From positions 26,991,587 to 27,055,586 of the forward strand of contig OX328107.1 in NCBI GenBank assembly GCA_946811185.2: DNA of 64,000 nt, given 5' to 3'. A program made the position numbers and the translations under genes. The notes under the pieces were generated by a model, which did no database searches, was not told the origin of the DNA, and saw nothing but the letters and a program-made list of their open reading frames with translations. This stretch comes from Hippopus hippopus. Taxonomy: Eukaryota > Mollusca > Bivalvia > Cardiida > Cardiidae. This document shows, in pieces, positions 34,647 to 46,420 of this stretch. The first letter of the stretch is position 1, and the number at the start of each line of letters is the position of its first letter.

Positions 34647-35089
34647 TAAGGTCCGTTCGAAAAACTTCATATCCTTTACATAATGCAAAACCAATTTTCA
34701 CAAAACTCCTTTTTAGAAGCAGAAAAATCTAGTTGAAGACAGAAGAGGTACTTGAGAGAATGCAACCTACATGTAGATCTAATTTTTTTATAGAATGATG
34801 ATACCCGTTGTAAAGAAGAAAAAATGGCTTGGTAGAATTGCTCTTTTCTTATGATGTATCAAATACTGTTCATCTTAGAAGCGTTACTAACAGAAATCAA
34901 AATATTTGGTGAGAGTGTCCTTTCGATTTTTTTTTTTTCGTGTCATTGAAGTGCAGTTTCAGAATTACAACTGTTGTGTTGTATTCTACGCAATACTTGA
35001 CAGTTTTTAAAGTGGAAACACAATTTTGAAGATGGGGGAAAAAAAGAGGGCCATGATGACCCCGAATCGCTCCACTAGCTAATATACAC
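34647..35089. other. Unassigned sequence
   Basis: Nothing recognised. Confidence 0.3.
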
Positions 35090-35870
35090 AAACCATAGAA
35101 CCAAACATTACAATTCTAGGCCAAATGGTTTGAAACAAGGAGACTTATAAAGTTTTCTCTATAAAAGCCCATGTGAAAGTTATCCCAGGACGAGGCCATT
35201 TTTGACCACAGAGCTATAATTACTTGAATCCCGGTAGATGTCTATCAGATACAGCCACATACTAAATAAAACAGGTCTAGGCTGTATGGTTATAAACACA
35301 AGTATTTTCAAAGTTTCCTCCACATGAAACCCCTGTAAAACTAAAGTGGCGGGGCTTATTTTAATTCAAGGGCTAAACTTTGAACAATTTCAGACATGAT
35401 CCACTAAATAAAGCTATGTGCCAAATTTATAAGCATAGGCCTTACGATAAGGAACAAGATTTTTGAAGTTTTCACTATATAAGTCCATGTAAAACTTGTG
35501 ACCTCCTCAGGTAGGGCCAATTTTAGCCCCAGGGCTATGATTTGAAGAGTGTTAGTAGAGGTCCTTTAGGAGAAGCTACATGCCAAATTTGGTAGCCGTA
35601 TGATTTAGAACCAGAAGATTTTTAAATGTTCCACAAAACAATCCCTTGTAAAATTTGTGACCACCGGGGCAGGGCCAACTTATGCCCCAGGGTTATAATT
35701 TGAAGAATCTAAGTAGAGATCTATTAGATGAAGCTACATGCCAATTTTGGTAGCCTTAGCTCAGATAAAAGCAAAATACATTGTGCCAAGTCTCGTGGTG
35801 GTTTCAAGTGATCCAAAAAATGTTGGAGACGGTGCAGCATAAGAAACTGACGAACAGACTAATAGGCCAA
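35090..35870 (+). repeat. Diverged tandem repeat, about 165-bp units, rolling-circle-element type
   Basis: About four units, each with a 'tgtaaaa-cttgtgacc', 'agggccaa-ttt-gcccc', 'agggctat-attt-gaa', 'gaagctacatgccaaattt' order; the last two (about 35490-35650 and 35655-35790) are closest. It ends near CATAAGAAACTGACGAACAG, possibly a decayed (ACGG)n tract. This layout matches the internal arrays of bivalve Pearl/Helitron-like elements. Confidence 0.6.
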
Positions 35871-36443
35871 TTATGACCTTTCACGGGTGTACAATAAGAC
35901 TAGGAATGAAAATTTGACATATTTGGCCTATGAAGGACGCAATCTATGCTTAATGAATAAATGTTGCCTTTAAAATTATATAGACATACCAATGTCATGT
36001 CTTGTTAATAATTTCATTTACTTTTAAAGTGTGGTGTTATATTTACCTGTATTTTTGCATCCCTTAGCCAGTGATGTTCTTCGTCAGCTTTGCAGTCGTC
36101 AATTCTGTATGTCACAGTTCTACTAACAGACTGGCGTTACAGACTTCAGTTTCTTGGGTGGATTGGTTAGTATCCGTGGTTTCATTTTGTCCTGATGATC
36201 CACTATGTAAGGCCCCAATCATCTTTCTTTTAAAACATGTGAGGTTCAATATTTTATTTTACAATGGACAACATTCTTTCGCAACTAGCATTTAAACCTT
36301 GCTTGGGACTAGTGAAAAAATAAGAATGAAAATTGAGGTAAATACTCTGAAAATTTAGACTCATTCTAAACAGCATTAAGAACAGTGCTTGTACAGAAAA
36401 CCACAATTATGCATATTTATTGATCTGGTGTCTTCAAGTTTAA
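35871..36443. other. Unassigned sequence
   Basis: Nothing recognised. A 74-codon frame at 36071-36295 has no nameable motif. Confidence 0.3.
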
Positions 36444-36630
36444 ACCTTCTACCATACAACATTTTAGGCTCTTCCAAAGTAAAAGCATTTGCAAACGACA
36501 AATTTAACACGGCCTCAATGACTAGATTTATCTATGATAAAATAGAAAATTTTGTGGTAAAAGGAAAAAATGCTGGGTACCATCATTTTCTCCAAATCCC
36601 ATATTGTTGTCATCTTCCTCAACGTAATTA
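36444..36630 (+). mobile_element. Family A MITE, right end missing
   Basis: CTACCATACAACATTTTAGG, AAAGCATTTGCAAACGACAA and the core AAAATGCTGGGTACCATCATT are present. The terminus is lost next to a B element. Confidence 0.7.
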
Positions 36631-36633
36631 ATA

Positions 36634-36901
36634 TACGAGTAATGCTCTGTGAAAAGGGGGCTTAATGCATCTGCAAAAAGGGATTGACCCAGGTCAGCCT
36701 GCACAATTTGTGCATGCTGATCTGGGCCGAAACCTTTTGCTTTTGGTCAATTTTCTGAATGTCTAAGAACCATTCTACCACAGGATTCAGTCAGTTTATA
36801 GACAAACTGTATTTTATGGATCCATAATTATAAAATGTCTTGCATGGTATTATGTATTACGGAGATGCACTAAGCCCCTTTTTGCAAGAGCATGGCTCAT
36901 A
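36634..36901 (+). mobile_element. Family B MITE, full length
   Basis: Left TACGAGTAATGCTCTGTGAA, AAGGGGGCTTAATGCATC; hairpin GACCCAGGTCAGCCTGCAC, GTGCATGCTGATCTGGGC; internal TTATGGATCCATAATTATAA; right GATGCACTAAGCCCC, GAGCATGGCTCATA. Confidence 0.85.
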
Positions 36902-37390
36902 TTGAATTGCTTGGTAAACATCAGTTATGGGGATGCCTGAATGACACCCGTTTAGTAACAAGAGCACTGCGTACAGGTGCAAACGCTTGGCTGCAGTTTC
37001 TTTTAGTAAAAAACTTAAGTAGAAAATGAGGCATTTTGGTGTCAATAATATTTTGATCGTTACCCGCCCCTGTATGGGTTCCTCTTTCGATAATTAACAA
37101 CTAGTCCAAGTTTGAGGTAAATACCTTCGTTAATGACAGAGATATTATAAAATGTCAAAGCTTTTGCATGACACAGAAGACATTACCAGGGCTATGACAA
37201 CATCTTGGCGAAAACAACCAAGCTGAAGGGCCTGAAATCGCTCTACTGGCAGTGATTTTGCATTTATGCCAGCATACATCATGAATTCATGATGCAAAAA
37301 GAAAAAAAGACAAAAAACACAAAAAAGTGTTCTTGCAACTGGGCTTGAACCCACTAAGACAGCATATGTAGGCATGGTGAATTGAACAAA
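36902..37390. other. Mostly unassigned; palindrome and possible tRNA-like fragment
   Basis: CATCATGAATTCATGATG at 37277-37294 is a perfect 18-bp palindrome. On the minus strand at about 37325-37375, ATATGCTGTCTTAGTGGGTT, CAAGCCCAGTTGC resembles the 3' half of a tRNA with a B box. No A box or SINE body was found, so it stays unassigned. Confidence 0.4.
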
Positions 37391-38386
37391 CAGTGAAAAA
37401 AATTGAAGTGAAATTTCTCAAAACTAAATGTTTGGAATCCAGGCAAAATTGATAGCGTTTCAGTACGCCTTGTATTAAACAATCCTAGTAAATTTCAAAG
37501 AAATGTGACTAATAATGTGGACTTTGTTGAGAAAATGATACTAAGTCATCAAATGGCTACTTTTTCTGAACAGTTTACTAGATTTTCTTCATTTTTAATA
37601 GAGTTCAATCCCTTGATGAATGTTTGCAAGTTTCAAAAGAATTTAATCAACACTGAACTTCATTGCCAAAACAAGAAATGGAAATTTTCAACTTTGAATC
37701 GCTACTTTTCCCATACTGATTGTCAGATTTTTTTCATAATCAATAGGGTTCCAGCTGTTGATGAGACAAAGCAACAGTGCAAGTTTCATGAAAATCCGAC
37801 CACAAATCCTGACTTCATCATGTAAATAAGAAATCAAAATTTTCAACTTGAAATGGCTACTTTTCCAATATTTCTTGTTGGATTTTTTTCAAAATCAACA
37901 GGGTGATAGCTATCGATGAGATAAACAAACTGTGAAAAATTCACAAAAATCTGATCACAAATGCAGACTTTATCATGTAAACAAGCAATGAAAATGTTCA
38001 ACTTGAAATGGCTACTTTTCCCATACTGTTTGTTGGATTTTTTTCAAAATCAATAGGGTTGAAGCTATTGATAAGATAAACAAACTGCAAGTTTCACAGA
38101 AATCTGACCACAAATACAGACTTTATTGCATAAACAAGAAATGGAAATTTTCAACTTCAAATGGCTACTTTTCCCATACTGTTTGTTGGATTTTTTTCAA
38201 AATCAATAGGGTTAAAGCTATTGATGAGATAAACAAACTGTGCAAGTTTCACGAAAATCTGACCACAAATGCAGACTTTATCGTGTAAACAAGAAAAAGA
38301 CTAACGGACGGACGGACAGATGGACGGACGACGGAAACCACACCATGACATAAGCTCTGCTGGCTGAAAGCCAGTAGAGCTAAAAA
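37391..38386 (+). mobile_element. Pearl/Helitron-like element with five-unit array, (ACGG)n and end hairpin
   Basis: Units of about 154 bp recur at the word ATGGCTACTTTTCC near 37553, 37700, 37853, 38008 and 38160; the last three are very similar and the first two diverged. The array ends in ACGGACGGACGG (38302-38335), then a 13-bp-stem hairpin AGCTCTGCTGGCT / AGCCAGTAGAGCT (38353-38381) followed by AAAAA. Tandem core, ACGG microsatellite and terminal hairpin together define bivalve Pearl-type elements, linked to Helitrons/Helentrons. The 5' end is not resolved. Confidence 0.8.
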
Positions 38387-38831
38387 TGGCCAAAAGTAGC
38401 TGAAAAGGACCACAATAATTTTGATTAACAATATTTTATTTCCATTTTTTCTTGCAAACCAAATCAGTACAAATCTTGACAATGTACATAAAATCACTAA
38501 GTACAGTAACTAATGAGTAAAGCATCGTTATGAATAGTTGAAAACACAGGTATGTTTCCAAAATACTTTTTTGTGCATAACTTGATCTTAATATGAATGT
38601 TTTGCAGAAATATAGGCCTATAAAATCTATAAACACTCTCCCTTATTTCATAAAAAGTTGTGCTAGAGAAATATAAAATAATGAGTTAAAAGTAACTTTT
38701 CGTTTAAAAATTTCCAAGTCAACTTAAAAATAAGCTGCTGAATTAAAAGTATTTACAAAACTTTGTGCACAAGCAGTATGCCAATTTTTGTTCAACATAT
38801 TACCTCTGGCAGATGACTGGGTTTTTTTTAT
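38387..38831. other. Unassigned sequence
   Basis: Nothing recognised. Confidence 0.3.
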
Positions 38832-39045
38832 CTTTTTACCAGATGACAAAATTTTGGACTTGTCCTAATTGAACGCATCTACAGACGACAAAATAAAGGT
38901 GGTTTAAATGGTAGAATTTGTCCTTGATAGAGTAGAAAACATTGTGGGAAAAGGAGAAAATGCTGTTTACCAGCATTTTCTCCTTTTCTCTCAGTGATTT
39001 CAAAAGGCTTCTTTCCCATGGTCGTTAAAACCCGGGAATCTAAAC
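38832..39045 (+). mobile_element. Family A MITE, ends worn
   Basis: TTTTTACCAGATGACAAAAT, GACTTGTCC; GTGGTTTAAATGG keeps the internal TTAA that hosts element E in another copy; core GGAGAAAATGCTGTTTACCA; right TCGTTAAAACCCGGGAATC. Confidence 0.8.
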
Positions 39046-39817
39046 AGTGCATATGAAGGAAGAATTTCCAATGTGAACATTTTGTTATTTAGTACCCATT
39101 AAAATATACACTTTTTCCTACTTAAATGTTCATAGCAATATGGAAATTATAATGAAAAATGTGATGCTAACAATGAGCACCATATAACATGGAAATGTAA
39201 CTATCTGAAAACAAAGACTCATGCAGTTTGATAAAAAAAAAAAAAGAAAAGCAACACAATTCTTTCTTTTTCTGAATTTGAATTTACAGTGCTTTGATGA
39301 ATAACTCCTAAAAACTTGAAACAACACAGTATCACCTCTTTCCCTCTTCAAGTGATCTTTAAACTCAGTGCTGTTACTTCACCATGTGATATGGGTATGC
39401 TACTTTGGTAATTTCTATGCAGTTGATCAGAATTTTGAATTTTCCAGAAATGAAAATGTCCATCTCATTCATCTATCACTATAAGGGTAAATGGTTATTA
39501 CCAGCACTAAGTGCTTCACATAACGAAACAAACAAACAAACAAAAAATCAGGAAAAAAAGCCTTAAAATTGGAAGTGTTCTCAACAAAGAGACCTACATG
39601 TATGTGAGTGAAAATCTCTCATTTTGAGAGAAGTCTAGTCTGTTTGAATACATATGGTGTGCCATATATACAAATCAACTATGTACAAATATTGCACTTA
39701 TTACACATTTATATACACAGTGTTTAAATATATGGTACCTAGATCCCACAATACATTCATACTTCGATATTTTTGTAGGTTTTGAGTAATACTGATGTTA
39801 AGATTATATTCTGTAAT
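39046..39817. other. Unassigned sequence with (CAAA)n tract
   Basis: About five CAAA units lie at 39526-39546. Nothing else is recognised. Confidence 0.4.
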
Positions 39818-40052
39818 TGAACCCTAAACCAGTAAAATAAGTTAAACGAAATTTTAAAGCCAATACTTTAAACCCAAGTGTTGCAATCAATTTCAGGTTT
39901 TTTTTTTTGGACGGGGGGGGGGAACAGAAGAGAAATATATCCTTGTTAGAGAGTGTAGATCCAAGATCAGACTGCACATTTTGTGCAGTTTGATCTTGCT
40001 CTGCACTCTCAGCAAAAGGTCCTTGAGTCACTCTTAGCAGCCTATGGGTTAA
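39818..40052 (+). mobile_element. Family D MITE, complete hairpin
   Basis: Left GAACCCTAAACCAGTAAAAT; hairpin AGATCAGACTGCACATTTTG, TGCAGTTTGATCTTG; right TCTTAGCAGCCTATGGGTTAA. A poly-T/poly-G tract lies at 39898-39921. Confidence 0.85.
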
Positions 40053-40201
40053 AATTTTTACTTTCACTTTATACTTTCTTAATCCTTGTAAATATCAATG
40101 AAAATTTGCTAAAAATACAACTCTTTCTTTTTGTGCGAGGTAAGAACAATTTTGTACTCATAGATGTTGATCGTCATGAAAACTGCTGGGATAAAATTAA
40201 G

Positions 40202-40430
40202 TTAACTCTTTACCAAACGACAGAATTTTGGACATGTCCAAATTAAAAGCATTTGCAGACGACAAATTAAAGGTGGCTGAAATGATGAAAGTAGTCCTTG
40301 TTAGGATAGAAAACATTGCGGGAAAAGGAGAAAATGCTGGTTTCCAGCATTTTCTCCTTTTCCCACAATGTTTTCCAAAGGCTTCTTTCACAAGGTCGTT
40401 AAAAGTCGGGATTGTGTGGTAAAGAGTTAA
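40202..40430 (+). mobile_element. Family A MITE, 229 bp reference copy
   Basis: Left TTAACTCTTTACCAAACGAC; arm GGACATGTCCAAATTAAAAG, CATTTGCAGACGACAAATTA; core GGAGAAAATGCTGGTTTCCA, GCATTTTCTCCTTTTCCCAC; right CGGGATTGTGTGGTAAAGAG, TTAA. Terminal inverted repeats CTCTTTACCA are perfect over 10 bp, bordered by TTAA. Confidence 0.92.
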
Positions 40431-40825
40431 AACAGCTGTAATAAGTTTATGAAATATTCCAGATAATTTTGAAAAGGAAAAGTGCTCTATTTGAAGAACA
40501 GACTTATAGTTACTAGATCAGTTGAATATTCTTTCATTGGAGCTGTGTTCTGCTTGGCATAAACTAACCATGGCGTAATAACAAAAGATTGCAGAAACAA
40601 AAAAGAATCGGTGTAAACAAAAAATAGAAGAAGAGTAACAGAACCATGCAAACTTTTATCATCATACACTAGAAAATGTCACCAAACAATAATATATCTC
40701 CTATTGGTATGTTTACAATGATTTTTATAAGATGATAGCATGACAAGGTTGGCATTTTGTCTTGAAAAAAAAATTTGACAGATCTAAATCTTTCCTTGTT
40801 CTCCCCCTTTGTTTTCGATCATTAT

Positions 40826-41054
40826 TTAACTCTTTCCCAAACAACAAAATTTTGCATCGGACCAAATTAAAATCATTAGCAAATGGCAAATAAAATGTTG
40901 CTGCATTGATGATTTCTGTCTTTGATCAGGTAGAAAACATTGTGGGAAAAGGAGAAAATGCCGCTTACCTGCATTTTCTCCCTTTCACGCAATGTTTTCA
41001 GAAGGCTTCACTCTCAAGATCTTTAAATACCAGGATTGTTTGGTAAAGATTTAA
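40826..41054 (+). mobile_element. Family A MITE, 229 bp
   Basis: Left TTAACTCTTTCCCAAACAAC; core GGAGAAAATGCCGCTTACCT, GCATTTTCTCCCTTTCACGC; right GGATTGTTTGGTAAAGATTTAA. Its length equals the reference copy despite many substitutions. Confidence 0.9.
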
Positions 41055-42281
41055 TCAATGTATTTCAAAAATACACTAAAATTGCTATGAAAAGAAAGTG
41101 AAAAAATAATCAATTCTTTTTTAAGCTAAATACAAAAAGGGACATGTTGGCAATGAGATTATACACAATAATCCCTGCCCACAGCAGCCATTAAGATGCC
41201 ATTAAGAATAAGAGAAATGTATGTCCATGGGTCATTTTTTGAGTTGATATACATTGAGCTTTACTATGAAGCCACATGCATTAAACAATCATCATTCTGC
41301 ACTAAACTATATTTATACACATGAGTCTGTCACTGTCGAACAGCCACCTGCTTCAGCGGTTGTTTTTGTTGGTTTTTTTTATGGCTGCTTTAGACAAGTC
41401 TAACAAAATACAAAAATACTACCAATAGAGAACATGATTTTTTCACACTTTATCTAGGAATCTAAGAGTGGTCTATCGAAGCAAAAGGAGCTAACAACTT
41501 GCTTACAGTCTTTAATTTTGCCACTTTGAAGATGTAAAGCTTAAAATTCTTATATGGACCTCAAAAAGCAGGTCATATGATAGATTTTGCATAATCATGA
41601 CTGATAGCTGGATTTAAAGGTGAAACCAAACAAGAGAACCATCTTATGTATTGTGTTAATGCCATTAAAAATCACATTAAATCTGTACAACCATTATTGT
41701 TATTAGTCTTATTTAAAACCATATCAACAAGAAAGTGAAACATCTAACTGACCAAACATTTCTGATTTGAGGTTCTTGTCACTGGTGCAGGCTTTTTACA
41801 AGAGTTGGTATCAGTATACAACAGGAAAAATCTGCCATTCTGTCTTTCAAGAAAAATGCTGTAGTTTTATAACAAACAATTTCAAACCAATAAACAAGGT
41901 ATGAAATCTAACAATTCAACAAAGTAAATTAACTTAAAAACTTGTACCTTTTTCTAGTTTTACTTGTAGCTTCTCTTCTGTTTTCTGTCTAGTTTCTTAA
42001 AACAATGACTGTAAACTATCTCACAGTAATCTGGACTCTAGAGCAAAAATGAAGATAAAGATGCATGGCCAAAAGTCAATACTTTTCTTCTTTGAAGTAT
42101 AGCGTTTTCACTTTTCTTCATTTTTTTTTGTGATTTCTTCATTTTGTTTTTCTTTGCTCCGAAATATACTTAAGTTTCTTAAAATTTCAGTTGAAAACTT
42201 ATTCGGTAGTTTTAAACAGAGATTACCGGTATGTGAATTGAATAATTCATTGTTCACCAACACTCCTCAAAAATATGTCAT
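41055..42281. other. Unassigned sequence
   Basis: Nothing recognised. Confidence 0.3.
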
Positions 42282-42500
42282 CTATCAGATGCTTTCAAAT
42301 TTTGAATCAAATCTTAAGAAGATGACAAAATTTAGCATTTGCAAAGGGCAAATTAAATCTGACGAAAGTGATTTGATTTGTTGTTAAAAGCCTAGAAAAT
42401 AGATTCAACAAGCCTAGAAAACAATCTGAGAAATGGAAAAAATGCTGGTTACCAGTTTTGCTTCCCTTTTACTTTAATACAATTAAAGCCTTCTCCTTAC
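42282..42500 (+). mobile_element. Family A MITE, strongly diverged
   Basis: AGATGACAAAATTTAGC, CATTTGCAAAGGGCAAATTA; core GAAAAAATGCTGGTTACCAG, then TTGCTTCCCTTTTACTTTAA. The right end is lost. Confidence 0.6.
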
Positions 42501-43024
42501 AGGTAAATAAGATAGATTGGTACAGGCAAAAAAGCATTTATATACACAAATATCATGACAAAACACTTAAAAAAGAATGAAATAAAACGCAGAGAATGGA
42601 TAAGCTTTGAGATCAAATTGTACAAAATGTATTAGCAGATCAGAGAATAAAAGTTTTGTGAAGAAGTTTTTCAACAATTTTTTTAAAACTTTTGCAAGTG
42701 AGTCAACTGAAATATTCCATGAGTAAGAAATTAAAAATATGTTGTAAGGACTTAAAAGCACTGGAAATTTTGTCTGTAAATACAGAAGAAATATGGCTCC
42801 ATAGCAGACACTTTAGAAAGAAATGAAGTAAATTCTATTTTCTTTTTGTTCTCTTCACTAAAATGAGGTTTTAGGCTTTTTCTGATTTGGAAAACTTTCT
42901 ATATAAACGAAACAAATTTTAACTCTCTGAGTACCAAATATCTAAACTAGATCTGACGCCTGAACATACAATCCCTTGATACTAAGAAAGGCATTTTATC
43001 TCATACCAATGACTTAACAAGCAG
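42501..43024. other. Unassigned sequence
   Basis: Nothing recognised. Confidence 0.3.
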
Positions 43025-43100
43025 ACAGTATAGATCTAAAATCAGATGAAAATGTAGTCTGATCCTGATGTATGCTGTCCCCAAAAGCCCATGTTTTTGC
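43025..43100. mobile_element. Family D hairpin remnant
   Basis: GACAGTATAGATCTAAAATC, AGATGAAAATGTAGTCTGAT, CCTGATGTATGCTGTCC is the D centre. No TTAA ends. Confidence 0.6.
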
Positions 43101-43369
43101 CTATGGCCCTGAAGGATCAGAAAAGATTAAGAAAAATGCAGACACATCAGTTGGAGCCTTATCTAGAAAACAAGGCTTTCAAAGAAACATTAAGTACGAC
43201 AAAGTTGTGCTTCCAAAACATGTGACATATCTTTTTGTGCCAATTATTTTCTTCAGATTAGGTTCACATTAGCAAGACCTAAAGTGGCATACCACTAGAT
43301 TTCATTTCATAAGTTTTTGAGAAAATCTCAACCACAGTTTGTAATTTTTATCCACTTCCAAAGACAGCT

Positions 43370-43601
43370 TTAACCCTTTAGAACACAACCCCAAGTTGTA
43401 ATGAATGATCCCAACAGAGAAAGCTTTGGAAAACATTGTGTGAAAAGGAGAAAATGCTGGTAACCAGTATTTCCTCCTTTTCTCACGAAGTTTTCCGTAC
43501 TTTCTTGCACAAATTTCATCAACTGAGCCACATACAATTTGTCATCTGCAATTGTTTGAAATTGGACGAATCCAAAATTCTGTCATTCGGGAAGGGGTTA
43601 A
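43370..43601 (-). mobile_element. Family A MITE, 232 bp
   Basis: Left TTAACCCTTTAGAACACAAC; core GGAGAAAATGCTGGTAACCA, GTATTTCCTCCTTTTCTCAC; right TCTGTCATTCGGGAAGGGG, TTAA. Confidence 0.87.
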
Positions 43602-43674
43602 AAGATATACACAGAAATACAAGTGGAAAACATGAGGAATTTCTCTTTGTTTGTTTGTTTGTTTGTTTTGAAGT

Positions 43675-43893
43675 TAAATGCCATTTTAATAGCATAGACC
43701 AAATCAAGGTGGTCAGCGCACCTACACAAATGTTTCCTGGCTTTCTCACACCAGTACTGACACAACTTTCTTTCCAAACCACTGATTACTTTTTTCACAA
43801 TGCATCAGAGGAAAATTGTCTCAACCTGGTAATGAACCCGCAACCATCAGGTCACGAGTCAGATATGCTGACCACTGAGCTACCCGTCCAGGC
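43675..43893 (-). mobile_element. tRNA-derived SINE, head and body
   Basis: Read on the minus strand, the head has A box TAGCTCAGTGGTCAGCA and B box GGTTGCGGGTTCATTACC with tRNA-like spacing, starting about 43893. The body has TGGTTTGGAAAGAAAG, GAGAAAGCCAGGAAAC and GTGCGCTGACC, and ends near AAATGGCATTTAACTTC. A (TTTG)n tract at 43646-43669 sits where the simple-sequence tail would be. The tRNA part is not a functional gene. Confidence 0.85.
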
Positions 43894-44389
43894 AAGGAAG
43901 GTTCCACTTATTAGTTATTTTTCTGTTGGCTGCCATTGCATAACATGGGAAAAAAATTTTAAACATAAAGAGGAGTAATTGTGCAAATAACTCAGTTGAT
44001 AGGCTATGCAATTTATGATCACAGCTTCAAATCCCTGTGCTGTCAAATTATTTTTGTTCCCCCCCCCCCACCCAATAATGCTACTGATTTTCTCCTTACC
44101 AAAATTAGTATACATTTTCTTCTAATTAATTTTTTTCCTTTACTGTCTAAATGTTGTTGTATGCAGCTTTAATATTTGATGAAAAAACTGATTGTGTCAT
44201 TGAGTTCTGTCAATTCTGGTCCATCATTTTCAAAAATCATCTGCATTTACACCGTCTCTTTGTAAGAATGATTTGGTCTTCAAAAGCTTTGGTCATGTGC
44301 CCATTGGTATCCCTGAAAGACACAGAAAAATACACCAAAGTAAGTACCATGGCAAAAACATGTATTAATCATTAAACTACTTCAGCAGT
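43894..44389. other. Unassigned sequence
   Basis: Includes a short poly-C tract near 44060. Nothing else recognised. Confidence 0.3.
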
Positions 44390-44556
44390 TGGCTTTTTGA
44401 AAGCATTGTTCGAAAAGGAGAAAATGCTGGAAACTAGCAATTTCCCCTTTTCCCTCAATGTTTTTTACTCAAAACATCTAAACACCATTTACTTTGTCGA
44501 TTGCAAATGCTTTTCACATGGACCAGTCTGAAATTTTTCCATCTTGTTAAAAGTTA
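44390..44556 (-). mobile_element. Family A MITE, left end missing
   Basis: Core CGAAAAGGAGAAAATGCTGG, AAACTAGCAATTTCCCC; far arm TTTGTCGATTGCAAATGC, CATGGACCAGTCTGAAATTT, right CTTGTTAAAAGTTAA. Confidence 0.75.
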
Positions 44557-44793
44557 AAACTATACATTCAAGTATATATATAATGACCTAAACTATTAAT
44601 AAATATGGATAATAAACAAGAACTAAAGAATAATACATGAGAAAACATTAAAAGAAGAGAACATGCTAGTATCAGGCTATTACCCGATGGGTTTTGCTGC
44701 ATAAAAGAAAAAGACCTCTGTAGGTGGAAAATCAACAATCACTGACATCAGCAAGGGCACAGCGCCCATGACACAACATATGTACGTGTGTGA

Positions 44794-45022
44794 TTGACTC
44801 TTTACCACATAATGACAAGTTTTAACGACCCTGAGAAAGAAGCCTTTTGAAAACATTGAGGGAAAAGGAGAAAATGCTGGTAACCAGCATTTTCTCCTTT
44901 TCCCACAATGTTTTCTACCAAATCAATGGCAAATTCCATCAGTCAAGCCACATGTAAATTGTTGTCTGCAAATGCTTTCAATCTGGAAAAGTCTACATTT
45001 CTGTTGTATGGTAAAGGGTTAA
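44794..45022 (-). mobile_element. Family A MITE, 229 bp
   Basis: Left TTGACTCTTTACCACATAAT, then GTTTTAACGACCCTGAGAAA; core GGAGAAAATGCTGGTAACCA, GCATTTTCTCCTTTTCCCAC; right CTGTTGTATGGTAAAGGG, TTAA. It keeps the internal TTTTAACGACC site used by D in another copy. Confidence 0.92.
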
Positions 45023-45931
45023 AAAATGTGCAAATATGTTGAAGTATCCTGAAGCTGTATTCTTTAAATGAGATTTTCTGTTTTTATTCATGTGAAAATT
45101 TGCTTCAAAAGCAAATCTGACCAGATATGTAGTTCTTTTTGTTTTGTTTTTCAATACAGCTATACAACCAATTACGTCATGGACAGTCCGTTTCTGTATG
45201 TTGGTGAATTACAATGCTGTCATTATTAATATTCTGGTGCCCATGCTTGCCTTTGGTGTGCATAAAAACTGTTATGTTTTATCAGATTTTTAATTTTGAG
45301 AAATTTCTGTGGCTTTTTTTAAAGGTTTCTACATCATAAGTCTCAAAACATTTCTGAATGATGGTAAAAGTTGCTAGTCTTTGCCTGCTGTGCAAATCCT
45401 CAGGTGCATTTTCAGGACTGTGTTGCAAGTACTAAAAGAATGGCATAAAAAAAATAAAGATTATCTCTAATCCTCTGGTAAATCTATCCTCTAAGCATTT
45501 AACTAAGATGAATTATACTGGTTCTTATTTAAATAAAGAAACAGTAAAAAAAAATTGAAACAGCAAATCTTAACCAGTTATTTCAAACTTAAAATGTTCA
45601 TTATAAACCCAGTAATAGAACCAAAATACACTGATATTTACAGCATCTGTCACTGAGCATACATAGCATCAAACTGTGTGATCATTTAATAGCAAATGCA
45701 CAGGTCACGACCCTGCGATCTGCACTAATTATATGCTTCAAATTGAACGATTTTAATAGTCAGTAATTTTATGTAATATTGCACTGTTGTGGGCATGTTT
45801 TGTATTCCATCCAATCATATCTTCTGTAACAAGTGTAACATTATAGCAGGCAGCCATTGTGATTTGCAAAAGATATCGCTTGTTATTTTCGGATCGCTTC
45901 TGCGCATTGACTTATTTAACCCTATGTACTT
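45023..45931. other. Unassigned sequence
   Basis: Nothing recognised. Confidence 0.3.
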
Positions 45932-46153
45932 TTAACCCTGTACCACATACTGCCGAGTTTTCACGGCTCTTTAGAAAAAACCCTCTGAAAACATTGTGGG
46001 AAAAGGAGAAAATGCTGGTAACCAGCATTTTCTCCTTTTCTCACAATGTTTTCTACTCTTTCCAAGATAGAAAAGCTACATTTTATTTGTCGTCGTCTAC
46101 AAATGTTTTCACTTTGGACATGTCCGAAATTTTGCCAACGGGTAAAGACTTAA
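45932..46153 (-). mobile_element. Family A MITE, 222 bp
   Basis: Left TTAACCCTGTACCACATACT; core GGAGAAAATGCTGGTAACCA, GCATTTTCTCCTTTTCTCAC; right TTTTGCCAACGGGTAAAGAC, TTAA. Confidence 0.9.
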
Positions 46154-46245
46154 CTCCTCGATTGTTTCTATTACCAACATGAACAGCAAAGCTTTAGTAT
46201 CAAATATGACCATAAAATACTTAACCCATTTGCATATTATTACTG

Positions 46246-46420
46246 AATTCTTTACCAGCTATCAAAATTTTAAATCCAAACTGAATGTTTTTTAGACAAC
46301 AGATTTAAATGTTTCTCATATGATGAGATTTGTTTTTGAAATGCTAGAAAACAAGGTCACCTGAAATTTCTACTATCCCAACAATGTTTCAAAAGTATTC
46401 TGCCCTGTCCTTGTTCAGTA
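46246..46420 (+). mobile_element. Family A MITE without palindrome
   Basis: ATTCTTTACCAGCTATCAAA, AGATTTAAATGTTTCTCATA and CCCAACAATGTTTCAAAAGT remain. The hairpin centre is replaced by GGTCACCTG. Confidence 0.55.

Noticed and set aside
37325..37375. tRNA or SINE head on the minus strand
   Set aside because: Only a B-box-like half is present; no A box, body or tail.
38249..38497. Open frames with VRPSVRPSV-type peptides (also 48579-48805, 49396-49635)
   Set aside because: These are translations of the (ACGG)n microsatellite in rolling-circle-like elements.
40202..41054. CRISPR-like array of palindromic repeats
   Set aside because: Copies are dispersed in both orientations with TTAA borders and irregular spacing; the genome is eukaryotic.
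43436..43978. Longest open frame in the window, 180 codons, plus strand
   Set aside because: It runs through a family A MITE and then a SINE in antisense; the 'protein' is translated repeat.
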